A DNA stretch of 64,000 nt from Vibrio rhizosphaerae (lineage in GTDB: Bacteria > Pseudomonadota > Gammaproteobacteria > Enterobacterales > Vibrionaceae): assembly GCF_024347095.1 (NCBI RefSeq), contig NZ_AP024903.1, forward strand, positions 2,542,001-2,606,000. Reading direction: 5' to 3'. Position numbers and translations under genes: made by a program. Below are positions 27,931-38,825 of the stretch, piece after piece (position 1 is the first letter of the stretch; every line of letters begins with the position of its first letter). The notes beneath the pieces were generated by a model, which had not been told where the DNA came from, ran no database searches, and saw only the letters and a program-made list of their open reading frames with translations.

Positions 27931-29271
27931 CTATATAGTCGTGCCCCAAATCAGCTCATAGTCTGAACCAGAAAAGTGCTCGTCAACAAACAAACCTGCC
28001 ACGGCTATCACCTGTTGTCCGCTAATCAGAATCGGCATTCTCCGCCGTTGCCAACTCGGAATCCGATATTCTTGAAACAACTTTTTCAATTTGTGATGCC
28101 CTTTACGTCCGACAGGAGAAGCCACCAGCCCTTCCGGGTTAAAGATCACCTGAAGCGGGACCGACAGGCAGCATTGATTCAAACCAAACACCGCTTGTTT
28201 CTCTGTCGAGCGATCAGTCAATACAACCCGCTCCGTTAATGTTAGTGTCCCCAAGCCATCAGGAAGTTCAACCGGATGATTAATATTTATCGGGCACCGC
28301 CAGTCACTGATATCCACATAAACAGGAACATAGTGGAGCGCGTCACCAAAGCGACGGACTTCGGCATGACCGATTCGACATCGCGGATTCGCGTCGGCTT
28401 TGGCCTGTAAAACCTGATGACTGATATTGTCAAGCTGAGCCCGGCTCGGCATCTGATGTCCGAACTGATGGAACCACATTCTTAATATCTGTGCCCGGGC
28501 TGCGTCACTACACTCTAATAAGCAACGGATCGACAAACTTTGATCCGGCTGCAGTGCGGCCTGATAACGCGCCTGCAGTAGCTCATCCAGTAACGCTTCC
28601 TGACTGGCGCATAATTCAGCACTCCGTTGTACCGCTTGCGGAAAGTGGGGCCAGCGTGCCAGCAGTACAGGCATGATCTCATGACGAATAAAATTTCGGT
28701 CAAAGCGGGTATCCTGATTGCTTTCGTCATCAACCCAACCTAATTGATGGGCATGGGCATACGCCTCAATCTCCGCTCTGGAACGATGCAATAATGGACG
28801 AATTAACCATCCCTGATGAAATGACATCGATGCTGCCATTCCTGAGAGTCCTTTCGGACCGCTGCCGCGTTTCAGCGCCAGCAGAAACGTTTCCAGTTGG
28901 TCATCACGATGTTGTCCGGTCAGTAGCAGATCACCTTCGCCGACATACTGTTGTAATGCCTGATATCTTGCCTGACGGGCTGCGGCTTCCAAGCCCTTGC
29001 CTTGTGTATCAAACTGAATATATTCAACCTGAAAAGGCAAAGTTGCTTCGGCACACCATTGTCGGCACCGCTCAACCCACAGGTCAGCAGACGCACTCAG
29101 GCCATGATGAACATGAACGGCCATCGCATCACAGTGATTATCCCGGACATAACGAGCGAGAAGATGCAGTAACACTCGTGAATCAACCCCACCGCTCAAG
29201 GCCAGAACACACCGAGTGTCCGGGGATTGAATGTGAGCCGCCATAAACTGAGAAAAATCGTGATAGAGCAT
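27931..29271 (-). CDS. tilS: tRNA(Ile)-lysidine synthase
   Basis: Changes C34 of the CAU-anticodon tRNA-Ile to lysidine so that it reads AUA. 446 residues. The N-type PP-loop ATPase motif SGGVDS is at 26-31, with LTGQHRDDQLETFLLALKRGSG downstream (split after DDQLE). The central helical domain and a C-terminal domain with KLKKLFQEYRIPSWQRRRMP bind the tRNA acceptor stem. The neighbourhood with accA and dnaE is the same as in enterobacteria. Confidence 0.95.
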   Translation of the reverse strand: MLYHDFSQFMAAHIQSPDTRCVLALSGGVDSRVLLHLLARYVRDNHCDAMAVHVHHGLSASADLWVERCRQWCAEATLPFQVEYIQFDTQGKGLEAAARQARYQALQQYVGEGDLLLTGQHRDDQLETFLLALKRGSGPKGLSGMAASMSFHQGWLIRPLLHRSRAEIEAYAHAHQLGWVDDESNQDTRFDRNFIRHEIMPVLLARWPHFPQAVQRSAELCASQEALLDELLQARYQAALQPDQSLSIRCLLECSDAARAQILRMWFHQFGHQMPSRAQLDNISHQVLQAKADANPRCRIGHAEVRRFGDALHYVPVYVDISDWRCPININHPVELPDGLGTLTLTERVVLTDRSTEKQAVFGLNQCCLSVPLQVIFNPEGLVASPVGRKGHHKLKKLFQEYRIPSWQRRRMPILISGQQVIAVAGLFVDEHFSGSDYELIWGTTI

Positions 29272-29344
29272 GAAGACCGTATTTCAGAAAATCACAGGAG
29301 AATGAGCCAGTTTACCTTGGGCTTGCGCTTGTGCAAACCTGAAT

Positions 29345-29356
29345 CGGTTCGAACCG
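29345..29356. promoter_or_regulatory. Perfect 12-base palindrome upstream of tilS
   Basis: CGGTTCGAACCG lies 74 bases before the tilS start and about 20 bases past the accA terminator. It may be an operator; no regulator is recognised. Confidence 0.25.
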
Positions 29357-29373
29357 GATGAGAAACAATACGC

Positions 29374-29403
29374 AAAAGGGAGACCCGATACGGATCTCCC
29401 TTT
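29374..29403 (-). terminator. accA terminator
   Basis: Leftward, AGGGAGA-TCC pairs with GG-GTCTCCCT (one non-Watson-Crick position) and is followed by TTTT. It separates accA from tilS. Confidence 0.7.
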
Positions 29404-29466
29404 AAATGTCAGTCAAACACAAAACAGGTACGACCAAATCTGATGGTGCATACCGTTAAATCAGAC

Positions 29467-30426
29467 TTAACAATAACCGTAGCTCATGAGTCGCTGATAG
29501 CGGCGATCTAATAAAATATCCTGATCAAACTGACGCAGCTCCTGCAACTGTTTTTGTAACGTCGCTTTCATTTGCTGGGCCATTTGCTGATGATTGCTAT
29601 GCGCGCCGCCTAAAGGTTCTTCGATGACTTCATCGATCAGCCCCAGCTCTTTTAGACGTGGCGCAGTCAGTCCCATCGCTTCTGCTGCTTGAGGTGCTTT
29701 ATCTGAATCACGCCACAAAATAGAAGCACACCCTTCAGGGGAAATAACCGAATAGGTTGAATACTGCAGCATGTTGACATAATCACCGACACCAATAGCC
29801 AAAGCACCACCGGAACCGCCTTCACCAACCACATTACAAATGACTGGTACTTTCAAACTGGACATCACTTTAAGATTGGTCGCAATCGCTTCTGATTGTC
29901 CACGTTCTTCCGCACCAAGACCGGGATAAGCACCCGCCGTGTCAATAAATGTAATAATCGGCATGTTAAAACGCTCTGCCATTTCCATCAGACGCAGCGC
30001 TTTACGATAACCTTCAGGTTTTGGCATCCCAAAGTTACGTTTCACTTTTTCGCGCGTTTCCCGACCTTTCTGATGACCAATCACCATCACCGGCTGACCA
30101 TCCAAACGCGCCATACCACCAACAATCGCTTTATCATCTGCATAGGCACGATCACCAGCCAGTTCATCAAAATCAGTAAAGACATGTTTGATATAGTCCA
30201 AAGTGTAAGGACGCTGAGGGTGGCGGGCTAATTGAGCGACTTGCCATGCGCCTAAATCACTAAAGATTTTTTTCTTCAGCTCGATGCTTTTATTTTCTAG
30301 CTGTTCGATCTCTTTATCGAGATCAACAGAGGTACTCCCGCCATGACGGGAAACATCTCGTAACGCTTCGATTTTCGCTTCAAGTTCTGCAATTGGTTTT
30401 TCAAATTCTAGAAAATTCAGGCTCAT
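29467..30426 (-). CDS. accA: Acetyl-CoA carboxylase carboxyltransferase alpha subunit
   Basis: With AccD it moves the carboxyl group from carboxybiotin to acetyl-CoA, giving malonyl-CoA for fatty-acid synthesis. 319 residues, the same as E. coli. The N-terminal coiled coil (about 1-55) and crotonase-type core show [32 protein letters not shown] and [17 protein letters not shown]. It follows dnaE by 44 bases, the common dnaE-accA pairing. Confidence 0.97.
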   Translation of the reverse strand: MSLNFLEFEKPIAELEAKIEALRDVSRHGGSTSVDLDKEIEQLENKSIELKKKIFSDLGAWQVAQLARHPQRPYTLDYIKHVFTDFDELAGDRAYADDKAIVGGMARLDGQPVMVIGHQKGRETREKVKRNFGMPKPEGYRKALRLMEMAERFNMPIITFIDTAGAYPGLGAEERGQSEAIATNLKVMSSLKVPVICNVVGEGGSGGALAIGVGDYVNMLQYSTYSVISPEGCASILWRDSDKAPQAAEAMGLTAPRLKELGLIDEVIEEPLGGAHSNHQQMAQQMKATLQKQLQELRQFDQDILLDRRYQRLMSYGYC

Positions 30427-30470
30427 TTACCGATCCTTTTTGACTCAGCTTTCTTTATTTTAAGCTGAAT

Positions 30471-33400
30471 TTAGTTAAATTCGAGTTCAACTTGGCCGGG
30501 GCCAAGCAATTGTTTCAGTTCATCCAGCAATGTATCATTCGGCGTCACGCGCCATTCTGTACCTAGGGTCAATTTCGCTCTGGCATCAACCCGCTGATAA
30601 TAAATATGTATGGGTACACTGCCGGAGCGGTGAGGTTCCAGAATACGGCTGAAACGCTCAAAAAATGGTTCATCAATCTGCGTTTGAGTGATTGATAAAG
30701 ACAAACTCTTGGCATATTTTTCTCGTGCTGAATCTAAATCCATCACTTCGCGGACCGTCATTTTAAGCCCACCATTGAAGTCATCAAAGCTGACCTGTCC
30801 GTTCAGGACCAGAATTTTATCTTTTTCCAGCAATTCTGCATACTGTTCCAGCGCATCAGAGAATAACATTGCTTCTAATCGACCGGAACGGTCATCCAAA
30901 GTCAGTATTCCGATACGAGAGCCTCGTTTGGTCGTCATCACCCGTGCGGCAATCACTAAGCCCGCGACTTTCAGTGACTGATCACGTCGGGTTGGCGTCA
31001 TGTCCTTTAACCGACAATCCGTATAATACTTAAGCTCCTTCAGGTATGCATTCACCGGGTGCCCGGTTAAATAAAGTCCCAGCGTATCTCTTTCACCTTC
31101 CAGCCATACTTTTTCCGGCCATGGCGGTACTTGAGTATATCGTTGTTCGACCGCTTCAGGCGCATCGGTCAATACACCAAACATATCTGTCTGACCAAAT
31201 GATTCAGCCTGACGGTGCTGACTGGCAGCTTTAACCGCATCGTCCAGAGAAGCCATCATGGCTGCGCGGTGTGGTCCGAGACGATCAAGCGCACCGGCAT
31301 AAATCAGTTTCTCAATCACTCGCTTATTGACTCGTTTGAGATCAACGCGCGCACAAAAATCAAATAAGTCTTTAAAATGTCCGCCAGCATTACGGGCTTC
31401 GAGAATCGCGTCAATCGGGCCTTCACCAACTCCTTTGATTGCCCCGATACCGTACACGATAGCGCCCTGATCATCGACATTAAATCGATAGAGCCCTGAA
31501 TTAATATCCGGCGGCAGCACCGTCAGATTCATACGGATACATTCATCGACCAGACCGACCACTTTTTCGGTGTTATCCATATCCGCAGTCATCACTGCGG
31601 CCATAAACTCAGCCGGATAATGTGTCTTCAGCCATAGCGTCTGATAGGAGACAAGTGCATAGGCTGCCGAGTGCGATTTGTTAAACCCATAACCGGCGAA
31701 TTTCTCTACCAAGTCAAAGATTTTCATCGCCAGTTCGCCATCAATACCGTTATTGATCGCGCCCTGCTCAAATATCGCCCGCTGCTTCGCCATTTCTTCC
31801 GGCTTCTTTTTCCCCATTGCGCGGCGCAACATATCCGCACCACCCAAGGTATAGCCAGCCAAAACCTGAGCGATTTGCATGACCTGTTCCTGATAAAGGA
31901 TGATGCCATATGTCGGTTCAAGAATTTCTTTGAGCGACTCGTGCTGCCATTTTTCATCAGGATAAGAGATCGGCTCGCGTCCATGCTTCCGGTCAATAAA
32001 GTTATCCACCATCCCTGACTGCAAAGGCCCGGGACGGAATAACGCCACCAATGCGATAATATCTTCGAAACAGTCCGGCTGAAGCCGTTTAATCAGATCT
32101 TTCATCCCTCGGGATTCGAGCTGGAATACCGCGGTAGTTTCTGAATTTTGCAGGTTGCGGAATGATTGAGAGTCAGCCAGCGGAATCGCTTCGATACGCA
32201 CCGGCGGTTCGCCCCGTTTTTCCAGCCTTGGATTGATCAGGCCCAGCGCCCAGTCAATAATCGTCAGTGTCCGCAGTCCCAAAAAGTCGAACTTAACCAG
32301 TCCGGCCGTCTCAACATCGTTTTTATCGAACTGAGTCACCGGATAATGACCTTCCGGATCACAATAGATTGGTGCAAAATCGGTGATTGTCGTTGGTGAA
32401 ATAACAACCCCACCGGCATGTTTACCCGCATTACGGGTACAACCTTCCAGAATCCGGCATTTATCAATCAGCTCGCGGACTTCTTCATCGGCATCATAGA
32501 GTTCTTGCAACGCTGGCTCAGCTTTAAACGCTTTTTCCAGCGTCATTCCCGGATCAGGTGGCACCAGCTTAGAAATCCGGTCAACAAAGCCAAATGGATG
32601 TCCCAAAACCCGTCCGACATCCCGAATAACGGCTTTGGCTGCCATGGTACCGAAGGTAATGATCTGAGACACCGCATCCCGACCGTACATTTCGGCCACG
32701 TGCTCGATCACCCGATCCCGTTTATCCATACAGAAATCGACATCAAAGTCGGGCATTGAGACCCGCTCTGGGTTCAGAAAACGTTCGAAAAGCAGATCGT
32801 ATTCCAGAGGATCCAAGTCAGTAATTTTCAGCGCGTAAGCGACCAGAGAGCCGGCACCGGAGCCTCGACCGGGTCCCACGGGAATATCATTATCTTTGGA
32901 CCACTGAATAAACTCCATCACGATCAGGAAGTAACCGGGGAACCCCATCTGGTTGATCACGTCCAGTTCAATCTGTAAACGCTCATCATACGCCGGACGC
33001 TTTTCCTGCCGCTCCTGTGGATCAGGGAAGAGAAATTCAAGCCGCGCTTCCAGACCTTCTTGTGACTTTTTCACTAAAAAGTCATCGATATTCATGCCTT
33101 CTGTCGGGAAATTCGGCAGGAAATACTCCCCTAACCGCACGGTCACATTACAACGCTTTGCGATTTCGACACTGTTTGTCAGCGCCTCAGGAATATCTTT
33201 GAACAGCTCGCACATTTCATCTTCACTGCGAAGATATTGCTGTTCACTGTAGTGTTTGGGTCTGCGCGGATCATCCATGGTATAGCCATCATGAATCGCG
33301 ACCCGAATTTCATGCGCTTCAAACAGTTCCCGGCTTAAAAAGACCACTTCGTTGGTTGCGACGACAGGGAGATCATGCTGCTCTGCCAACTCGATGGCAA

Positions 33401-33950
33401 AATGCAGATACGTTTCTTCATCAAGACGGCCGGTCCGGATCAACTCAAGATAAAAGCGATCTGGGAAATGAGCCTGATAAAAGTCGACACACTGCTCGAC
33501 AAGCTTCTGGTTGCCTTTCAGTAATGCCTGACCGATATCGCCATTTTTACCGCCGGACAGAACAATTAAGCCAGCCGAATGTTCAGCTAACCATTCCTGG
33601 TCAATGACGGGTTGATGCTGGACGTGTCCGCGCAGATAGGCTTGTGAGATAAGCCAAGTCAGATTCTTATAGCCGGTATTATCGGCAGCAAGCAATGTCA
33701 AACGGGTCAGATCATCGCCGAAGGCTTGCGACTGCACTGAAAAATCAGCGCCAATGATCGGCTTCACGCCGCAGTTGTGGGCGGTACTATAAAATTTTAC
33801 CAGCCCACACAGGTTGGTAAAATCGGTTAACGCCATCGCCGGCATTCCCATCTCTGCAACCTTCTTGACTAAAGGTGGCACTTTTGACAGCCCATCAATC
33901 ATAGAAAAATCACTATGAACTCTGAGATGGATAAATTTAGGGTCTGACAT
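30471..33950 (-). CDS. dnaE: DNA polymerase III alpha subunit
   Basis: Catalytic subunit of the chromosomal replicase. 1159 residues (E. coli 1160). Domains in order: PHP (1-270; [14 protein letters not shown]), palm with the catalytic Asp pair in [13 protein letters not shown] near 400, fingers, helix-hairpin-helix, an OB fold near 985-1070 ([20 protein letters not shown]), and a C-terminal tau-binding domain. The helix-hairpin-helix region has [19 protein letters not shown]. The proofreading partner dnaQ lies 8 kb away. A gap of 81 bases separates it from rnhB. Confidence 0.98.
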   Translation of the reverse strand: MSDPKFIHLRVHSDFSMIDGLSKVPPLVKKVAEMGMPAMALTDFTNLCGLVKFYSTAHNCGVKPIIGADFSVQSQAFGDDLTRLTLLAADNTGYKNLTWLISQAYLRGHVQHQPVIDQEWLAEHSAGLIVLSGGKNGDIGQALLKGNQKLVEQCVDFYQAHFPDRFYLELIRTGRLDEETYLHFAIELAEQHDLPVVATNEVVFLSRELFEAHEIRVAIHDGYTMDDPRRPKHYSEQQYLRSEDEMCELFKDIPEALTNSVEIAKRCNVTVRLGEYFLPNFPTEGMNIDDFLVKKSQEGLEARLEFLFPDPQERQEKRPAYDERLQIELDVINQMGFPGYFLIVMEFIQWSKDNDIPVGPGRGSGAGSLVAYALKITDLDPLEYDLLFERFLNPERVSMPDFDVDFCMDKRDRVIEHVAEMYGRDAVSQIITFGTMAAKAVIRDVGRVLGHPFGFVDRISKLVPPDPGMTLEKAFKAEPALQELYDADEEVRELIDKCRILEGCTRNAGKHAGGVVISPTTITDFAPIYCDPEGHYPVTQFDKNDVETAGLVKFDFLGLRTLTIIDWALGLINPRLEKRGEPPVRIEAIPLADSQSFRNLQNSETTAVFQLESRGMKDLIKRLQPDCFEDIIALVALFRPGPLQSGMVDNFIDRKHGREPISYPDEKWQHESLKEILEPTYGIILYQEQVMQIAQVLAGYTLGGADMLRRAMGKKKPEEMAKQRAIFEQGAINNGIDGELAMKIFDLVEKFAGYGFNKSHSAAYALVSYQTLWLKTHYPAEFMAAVMTADMDNTEKVVGLVDECIRMNLTVLPPDINSGLYRFNVDDQGAIVYGIGAIKGVGEGPIDAILEARNAGGHFKDLFDFCARVDLKRVNKRVIEKLIYAGALDRLGPHRAAMMASLDDAVKAASQHRQAESFGQTDMFGVLTDAPEAVEQRYTQVPPWPEKVWLEGERDTLGLYLTGHPVNAYLKELKYYTDCRLKDMTPTRRDQSLKVAGLVIAARVMTTKRGSRIGILTLDDRSGRLEAMLFSDALEQYAELLEKDKILVLNGQVSFDDFNGGLKMTVREVMDLDSAREKYAKSLSLSITQTQIDEPFFERFSRILEPHRSGSVPIHIYYQRVDARAKLTLGTEWRVTPNDTLLDELKQLLGPGQVELEFN

Positions 33951-34031
33951 GTTGATGAATATCCTGTTCAGAAACGGTACAACACAGCCGTTTCCATCTG
34001 TAAAAACGCGATAACCCGATATTGTACGTGA

Positions 34032-34646
34032 TTATCGGTTTAAGTCCAAAATACGCCGTACAGGCTTGAAACTTCTGCGATGTGCATCAATGACACCGTA
34101 ATGTTCAATCGCTTCCAGATGTGCTTTAGTCGGGTAACCTTTGTGCTGTGCAAATCCATAATGCGGATGTTGCTGATCCAATAACAGCATTTCCTGATCC
34201 CGGGTCACCTTCGCGACAATCGATGCGGCACTAATTTCTGTCACTCGCAAATCACCTTTCACAACCGCAATCGCAGGAACTTCCAGTGACGGTACTCGAT
34301 TACCATCCACCAGAACAAAGTCTGCTGCAACAGACAGCGCATCAACGGCCCGCTGCATCGCAACCATCGTTGCCTGTAAAATATTCAGATGATCAATTTC
34401 TGCTGGCGAACAACGACCGACGGCCCATGCAATAGCCTTGTCCTGAATTTCAGAAAACAATGCCAGTCGTTTCTTTTCCGACAATTTTTTTGAGTCCGTT
34501 AATCCTACAATGGGCCGATTCGGGTCCAAAATCACCGCAGCAGTGACCACATCACCAACCAGAGGCCCACGGCCAACCTCATCAACGCCCGCGAAGCGCT
34601 GGTAACCCTTCGGGTATTCAAAAGGAGGGAATTCAGTATTTGCCAT
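34032..34646 (-). CDS. rnhB: Ribonuclease HII
   Basis: Removes RNA primers and single ribonucleotides from DNA. 204 residues. The active site begins with [16 protein letters not shown] (Asp-Glu at about 21-22), then VDGNRVPSL and [11 protein letters not shown] with the remaining acids. It starts 3 bases after the lpxB stop, so it is translationally coupled as in E. coli. Confidence 0.97.
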   Translation of the reverse strand: MANTEFPPFEYPKGYQRFAGVDEVGRGPLVGDVVTAAVILDPNRPIVGLTDSKKLSEKKRLALFSEIQDKAIAWAVGRCSPAEIDHLNILQATMVAMQRAVDALSVAADFVLVDGNRVPSLEVPAIAVVKGDLRVTEISAASIVAKVTRDQEMLLLDQQHPHYGFAQHKGYPTKAHLEAIEHYGVIDAHRRSFKPVRRILDLNR

Positions 34647-34649
34647 TGA

Positions 34650-35798
34650 CTATCGCTCTATCAGGTTTAATACCGCATTTGCGGCCTGTTTGTCTGCATT
34701 TTTGCGAATTAACTGGTGAATTTCTGTGAACTTGCTTTGCATCAGATGATTATCTCCATCGAATAAAGCGCAAACTTCACGGTACAGGTTTTCTACCGTG
34801 CATTGATCCAACAGTAATTCTTTAACAATCTCTTCATCGGCAAGGATATTCGGTAGCGATACATATTTTGTTTTAACCAATCGCTTGGCTAAGAAATTGG
34901 TCACAGCATTAAAACGATAGCCAACGACCATGGGGCGGTTTACCAGCATACACTCTAATGCCACGGTCCCGGAAGCCAGCAGAACGGCATCCGCAGCCGT
35001 AATGACGGTTCTTGCTGTCCCATCAATCAGCTTAAAATCTAATTCAGGGGCAAATTCCTGCCACGCGGCTTCAAACTGCGCGCGACGCTTATCATTCACC
35101 AAGGCAATGACAAAACCTAAATCTGGATAACGCTGATGAAGTTTCTGGCAGGTCTCAATAAAAGGACGGCATAACATTTTCAGTTCGCTGCCTCGACTGC
35201 CGGGAAGCACGGCCAACCATTGTCTGTCAGTCTCCAGCCCCAAAGTTTTCCGGGCCTCATGCTTATCCGAAACCAGAGGAATCGCATCGGCTAAGGTATG
35301 CCCGATAAATTCACAAGGCACGTTAAACCGATCATAAAAAGCCTTCTCAAACGGAAGAAATGCTAATACCAGATTGGTAGCCTGAGCAATCTTATAAATG
35401 CGTTTTTGTCGCCATGCCCAGACAGATGGACTGACATAATGCACGGTGGTGATCCCGGCATCTTTCAAATTACGCTCTAAGCGCAAATTGAAATCCGGTG
35501 CATCAATACCAATAAACACGTCAAGTTCCGCGGCTTTGAAGTAATCTACGAGTTGAGCTTTAATCTTGAACAGGCGCGGCAGTCGTCCCAGAACCTCGGC
35601 TAATCCCATGACTGCCAGTTCTTCCATATCAAATAAAGACTCACAGCCTAACGCCTTCATTTTCGGACCACCGATCCCGACAAAATGAGCATCAGGGTAT
35701 TGTTCCCGAATGGCTTTGATCAAGCCTTCACCCAGCGTATCGCCAGACAACTCTCCAGCAACGATGCCAATTTTGAGCGGCTTACTTTTATTCAACAT
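34650..35798 (-). CDS. lpxB: Lipid-A-disaccharide synthase
   Basis: GT19 glycosyltransferase joining UDP-diacylglucosamine and lipid X on the cytoplasmic face. 382 residues. Motifs: GIVAGELSGDTLGEGLI, FIGIDAPDFNLRLE, VHYVSPSVWAWRQKRI and VLPGSRGSELKML (UDP-sugar site). Unlike the common tight lpxA-lpxB junction, 91 bases with a strong terminator precede it, so a separate promoter for lpxB-rnhB is likely. Confidence 0.97.
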   Translation of the reverse strand: MLNKSKPLKIGIVAGELSGDTLGEGLIKAIREQYPDAHFVGIGGPKMKALGCESLFDMEELAVMGLAEVLGRLPRLFKIKAQLVDYFKAAELDVFIGIDAPDFNLRLERNLKDAGITTVHYVSPSVWAWRQKRIYKIAQATNLVLAFLPFEKAFYDRFNVPCEFIGHTLADAIPLVSDKHEARKTLGLETDRQWLAVLPGSRGSELKMLCRPFIETCQKLHQRYPDLGFVIALVNDKRRAQFEAAWQEFAPELDFKLIDGTARTVITAADAVLLASGTVALECMLVNRPMVVGYRFNAVTNFLAKRLVKTKYVSLPNILADEEIVKELLLDQCTVENLYREVCALFDGDNHLMQSKFTEIHQLIRKNADKQAANAVLNLIER

Positions 35799-35840
35799 GA
35801 TCGATTTTGAATACCTGATAGAAACTGTATGGGTGAAAAC

Positions 35841-35873
35841 AAAAAAGATCGCTCAATTCAAAGCGATCTTTTT
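35841..35873 (-). terminator. Intrinsic terminator between lpxA and lpxB
   Basis: Leftward, AAAAAGATCGCT pairs with AGCGATCTTTTT around an 8-base loop, with six T after the stem. It lies just after the lpxA stop. Confidence 0.85.
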
Positions 35874-35889
35874 GATTACTGTATGTCGT

Positions 35890-36678
35890 TCAACGGATAA
35901 TACCGCGTTCAGAGTGCACCAGAAAATCCAGAAAAACCTGAACGGCAGCGCTTGACTCTGCTTCTTTTGCAATTTCCGCCTTTGCTTCGTCCAGTTTCAG
36001 ACCACTGCGATATAACAGCTTATAAGCACGACGAATCGCATGGATATCAGCCTTTTCAAATCCGCGTCGCTTGAGGCCTTCAATATTAATACCGAAGGGA
36101 GAACAATGGTTTCCCTGTGCCGTCACATAAGGTGGCACATCTTGTACAACAATTGAACCACCGCCTAACATCACATGTTCACCAATGTGGCAAAACTGGT
36201 GGATGGCACACATCCCGCCAACAATCGCGTAGTTTCCTACGGTAACATGCCCGGCAAGCGTCGCATTATTAGCAAAAATACATCGGTCACCGACAATACA
36301 ATCATGGGCAACGTGTGCATTAATCATAAACAGATTATCGCTTCCAACCCGTGTAATACCCTGATCCTGCACGGTCCCCCGATGCATGGTGACACTTTCA
36401 CGAATCGTGTTGCGATCACCAATGACCAGTTGCGTCTCTTCGCCTTTATATTTCAAATCCTGACAAGCTTCACCAATCGAAGCAAACTGAAAAATACGGT
36501 TATCTTGGCCAATTTTCGTTGCGCCTTTCACGACAACATGGGACAGTAACTCAGTTCCGTCACCGATTTCCACACTGCCTTCAACATAACAAAACGGACC
36601 AATTTTTACATTCGCACCGATCAGAGCACCGTCTTCAACGACTGCTGTAGGGTGGATCTGAGCTGTTTCATGAATCAT
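35890..36678 (-). CDS. lpxA: UDP-N-acetylglucosamine acyltransferase
   Basis: First lipid A step: moves 3-hydroxyacyl from ACP to the 3-OH of UDP-GlcNAc. 262 residues, as in E. coli. A left-handed beta-helix of hexapeptide repeats (about 10-185) holds the catalytic His in [19 protein letters not shown] (split at HDC). A C-terminal helical domain follows. It starts 2 bases after the fabZ stop; the two enzymes compete for 3-hydroxyacyl-ACP. Confidence 0.97.
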   Translation of the reverse strand: MIHETAQIHPTAVVEDGALIGANVKIGPFCYVEGSVEIGDGTELLSHVVVKGATKIGQDNRIFQFASIGEACQDLKYKGEETQLVIGDRNTIRESVTMHRGTVQDQGITRVGSDNLFMINAHVAHDCIVGDRCIFANNATLAGHVTVGNYAIVGGMCAIHQFCHIGEHVMLGGGSIVVQDVPPYVTAQGNHCSPFGINIEGLKRRGFEKADIHAIRRAYKLLYRSGLKLDEAKAEIAKEAESSAAVQVFLDFLVHSERGIIR

Positions 36679-36679
36679 A

Positions 36680-37138
36680 CTAAAACTCTCTACGAGCGCA
36701 TTTTAGTTCCGCAGAACAAACGACTTCACCATCAACTTTTGCCACACCGGTGAATAGTGCAATGCCCCGACGATCTTTCAGGAATTCCACTTCGATGACT
36801 AACTGATCTCCCGGAGAGACAGGTTTGCGAAACTTCGCATTATCAATACTAGCAAAATAATACAGCTCATTCTCTTTTGGCGCGCCAAAAGTTTTAAATG
36901 CAAGCAGACCTGTTGCCTGAGCCATCGCTTCAAGAATCATGACTCCCGGAAACACCGGTAACTGAGGAAAATGTCCAGTGAACTGAGGCTCATTGAATGA
37001 AACATTTTTCAAGCCAACTAAATACTTCCCTTCCTCATAATCCGTTACGCGATCAATCAGCAAAAATGGGTAACGATGTGGAAGGAGTTTCTGAATCTCA
37101 GTGATATCCATCGTCTTATTTTCAGTAGTCAAAGTCAT
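36680..37138 (-). CDS. fabZ: 3-hydroxyacyl-ACP dehydratase FabZ
   Basis: Dehydrates 3-hydroxyacyl-ACP in fatty-acid elongation. 152 residues from this start. Hot-dog fold with [14 protein letters not shown], the catalytic His in [20 protein letters not shown] and the following Glu. The frame can be extended to 37183, but 152 residues matches the family and the ATG at 37138 ([11 protein letters not shown]) has AGGA close by. The spacing is short, so a start at the later ATG (MDITEIQ) remains possible. A terminator separates it from lpxD. Confidence 0.95.
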   Translation of the reverse strand: MTLTTENKTMDITEIQKLLPHRYPFLLIDRVTDYEEGKYLVGLKNVSFNEPQFTGHFPQLPVFPGVMILEAMAQATGLLAFKTFGAPKENELYYFASIDNAKFRKPVSPGDQLVIEVEFLKDRRGIALFTGVAKVDGEVVCSAELKCARREF

Positions 37139-37181
37139 ATTCCTATATAAATCAATAAAAACCAATATGGGTATTCCCAAC

Positions 37182-37209
37182 AAAAAAGGCTCACACGATG
37201 CGAGCCTTT
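37182..37209 (-). terminator. Intrinsic terminator between lpxD and fabZ
   Basis: Leftward, AAAGGCTC-N9-GAGCCTTT followed by TTT, 50-80 bases past the lpxD stop and just before fabZ. Confidence 0.8.
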
Positions 37210-37260
37210 CTCTATACCCTTCCCCGTTTAATCAAATTCGGCTCAGGATACATCGCAGAA

Positions 37261-38295
37261 TTAAGATTCCACTTGCTGCTCTAACTGTTGTTCAACGGCT
37301 TTCAGCCGTTTATGCATATCGTCAATCCGCAGCACTCGTGCAGCCGTCTTGCGCCACTCTTTATTCGGCTGGAGAGGAATTCCTGAAGAATAAACCCCTT
37401 TTTCAGAAAGACTGCGCATCACCATCGCCATGCCGGTAATCGTAACCCCATCAGCAATTTCAATGTGCCCATTGATGACCGAAGCGCCACCAATAATACA
37501 ATATTTTCCGATCGTTGTACTTCCGGCAATAATCGTACCACCAGCCATTGCGGTACCATATCCGATGTGCACGTTATGTGCGATTTGCATCTGGTTATCG
37601 AGGATAACATTATCCTCAATCACCGTATCATCGAGCGTCCCCCGGTCAATGGTCGTTGATGCACCGATCTCAACACGGTTGCCAATTCTGACGGTTCCCA
37701 ACTGAGGAATTTTAATCCATTCCCCTTTCTCATTGGCATAGCCAAAACCATCAGAACCGATGACGGCCCCTGATTGAATTAAACAATCAGAGCCAATAAT
37801 AACCCGATGGTAAATACTGACATTGGCCCACAAGCGGGTATGACTGCCAATCTCTGCCTGTTGCCCAATAAAGCAACCCGCGCCAATGATAACATTATCA
37901 CCTAAAACGACTCCGGATTCGATGACAGAATTTGCACCAATCGAGACATTGGTTCCCAGAACGACATCATCAGCAATCACAGCCGATGCCGCAATTCCGG
38001 ATGCTGGTGCCGGAGTTGTATCCAGAGCTTGAGCTACTTTTGCAAAAGCAACATACGGGTCATTGACAACCAATACATTCTTCGGACAAAGAGACTGATG
38101 CGAATCCTTGACCATAATCACCGATGCCTGACAACTGCCTAAATGCTTCGCATATTTAGGATTGGATAAGAAAGTGATATCACCTTCTTTTGCCGTATTC
38201 ATCGGTGCGACAGCACTTACCGTAACGGTCGGGTCGCCAATTATTTCACCATCGGTGATATCTGCCAGCTCGGCTAATGTCAGTTTTACCATCAT
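37261..38295 (-). CDS. lpxD: UDP-3-O-(3-hydroxymyristoyl)glucosamine N-acyltransferase
   Basis: Third lipid A step, adding the N-linked hydroxyacyl chain. 344 residues. An N-terminal uridine-binding domain (about 1-100; [15 protein letters not shown]) is followed by a hexapeptide beta-helix (about 105-290) with the catalytic His in [20 protein letters not shown] (split after HNV). A C-terminal helix follows. The start could be either of two adjacent ATGs. Four bases separate it from skp. Confidence 0.96.
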   Translation of the reverse strand: MMVKLTLAELADITDGEIIGDPTVTVSAVAPMNTAKEGDITFLSNPKYAKHLGSCQASVIMVKDSHQSLCPKNVLVVNDPYVAFAKVAQALDTTPAPASGIAASAVIADDVVLGTNVSIGANSVIESGVVLGDNVIIGAGCFIGQQAEIGSHTRLWANVSIYHRVIIGSDCLIQSGAVIGSDGFGYANEKGEWIKIPQLGTVRIGNRVEIGASTTIDRGTLDDTVIEDNVILDNQMQIAHNVHIGYGTAMAGGTIIAGSTTIGKYCIIGGASVINGHIEIADGVTITGMAMVMRSLSEKGVYSSGIPLQPNKEWRKTAARVLRIDDMHKRLKAVEQQLEQQVES

Positions 38296-38299
38296 ATAA

Positions 38300-38809
38300 T
38301 TATTTCAACGCTTTAATAACCTTGTCTGATAGGTCATATTCTGGTTTGCCATATTGCATAACCTGTGTATCAATGACCATATCAAAACCTTCTTTCTGAG
38401 CAATTTTCTCTACCGCATCATGGATAACTTTCAGCAGTTTACCTTTTTCTTCCGCTTCTCTTTTCGAAGAAGCTTGTTCTAGTGCCTGAGACTTAATTTT
38501 GAACTTACTATCAAGCTGTCCAATTTCGATACGAAGTTTCTCAACGTCACTTTCACTCATTAATGAGCTGTCTCTTTTCAGTTTTTCAACTTTCTCTTTT
38601 GCTTCGGCCCGAATGCTTTGTAGCTCAGCGGCTTTATCCTGAAATTCTTGCTTCATTTTCTGCAGAACAACCTCTCTTTGAGGAAGTTGTTGGAACACTC
38701 TTGCAGTATTGATGTAGCCAATCTTCTGCGCAGCTTCCGCTGCTAAACTAACACATGACAGACTCAAAACAGCTAAACCAACACTGATTGCTTTGATATG
38801 ATTCCTCAC
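38300..38809 (-). CDS. skp: Periplasmic chaperone Skp (OmpH)
   Basis: Trimeric jellyfish-shaped holdase carrying unfolded outer-membrane proteins to BamA. About 169 residues: signal peptide ending VSLAAEA, then a beta core and long charged coiled-coil tentacles (about 55-125). An ATG at 38824 would add five residues, but it forms part of the GAGGA that sits 8 bases before the GTG at 38809, so GTG is the better start. It lies directly after its client partner gene bamA. Confidence 0.9.
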   Translation of the reverse strand: MRNHIKAISVGLAVLSLSCVSLAAEAAQKIGYINTARVFQQLPQREVVLQKMKQEFQDKAAELQSIRAEAKEKVEKLKRDSSLMSESDVEKLRIEIGQLDSKFKIKSQALEQASSKREAEEKGKLLKVIHDAVEKIAQKEGFDMVIDTQVMQYGKPEYDLSDKVIKALK

Positions 38810-38825
38810 AATTAATATCCTCATT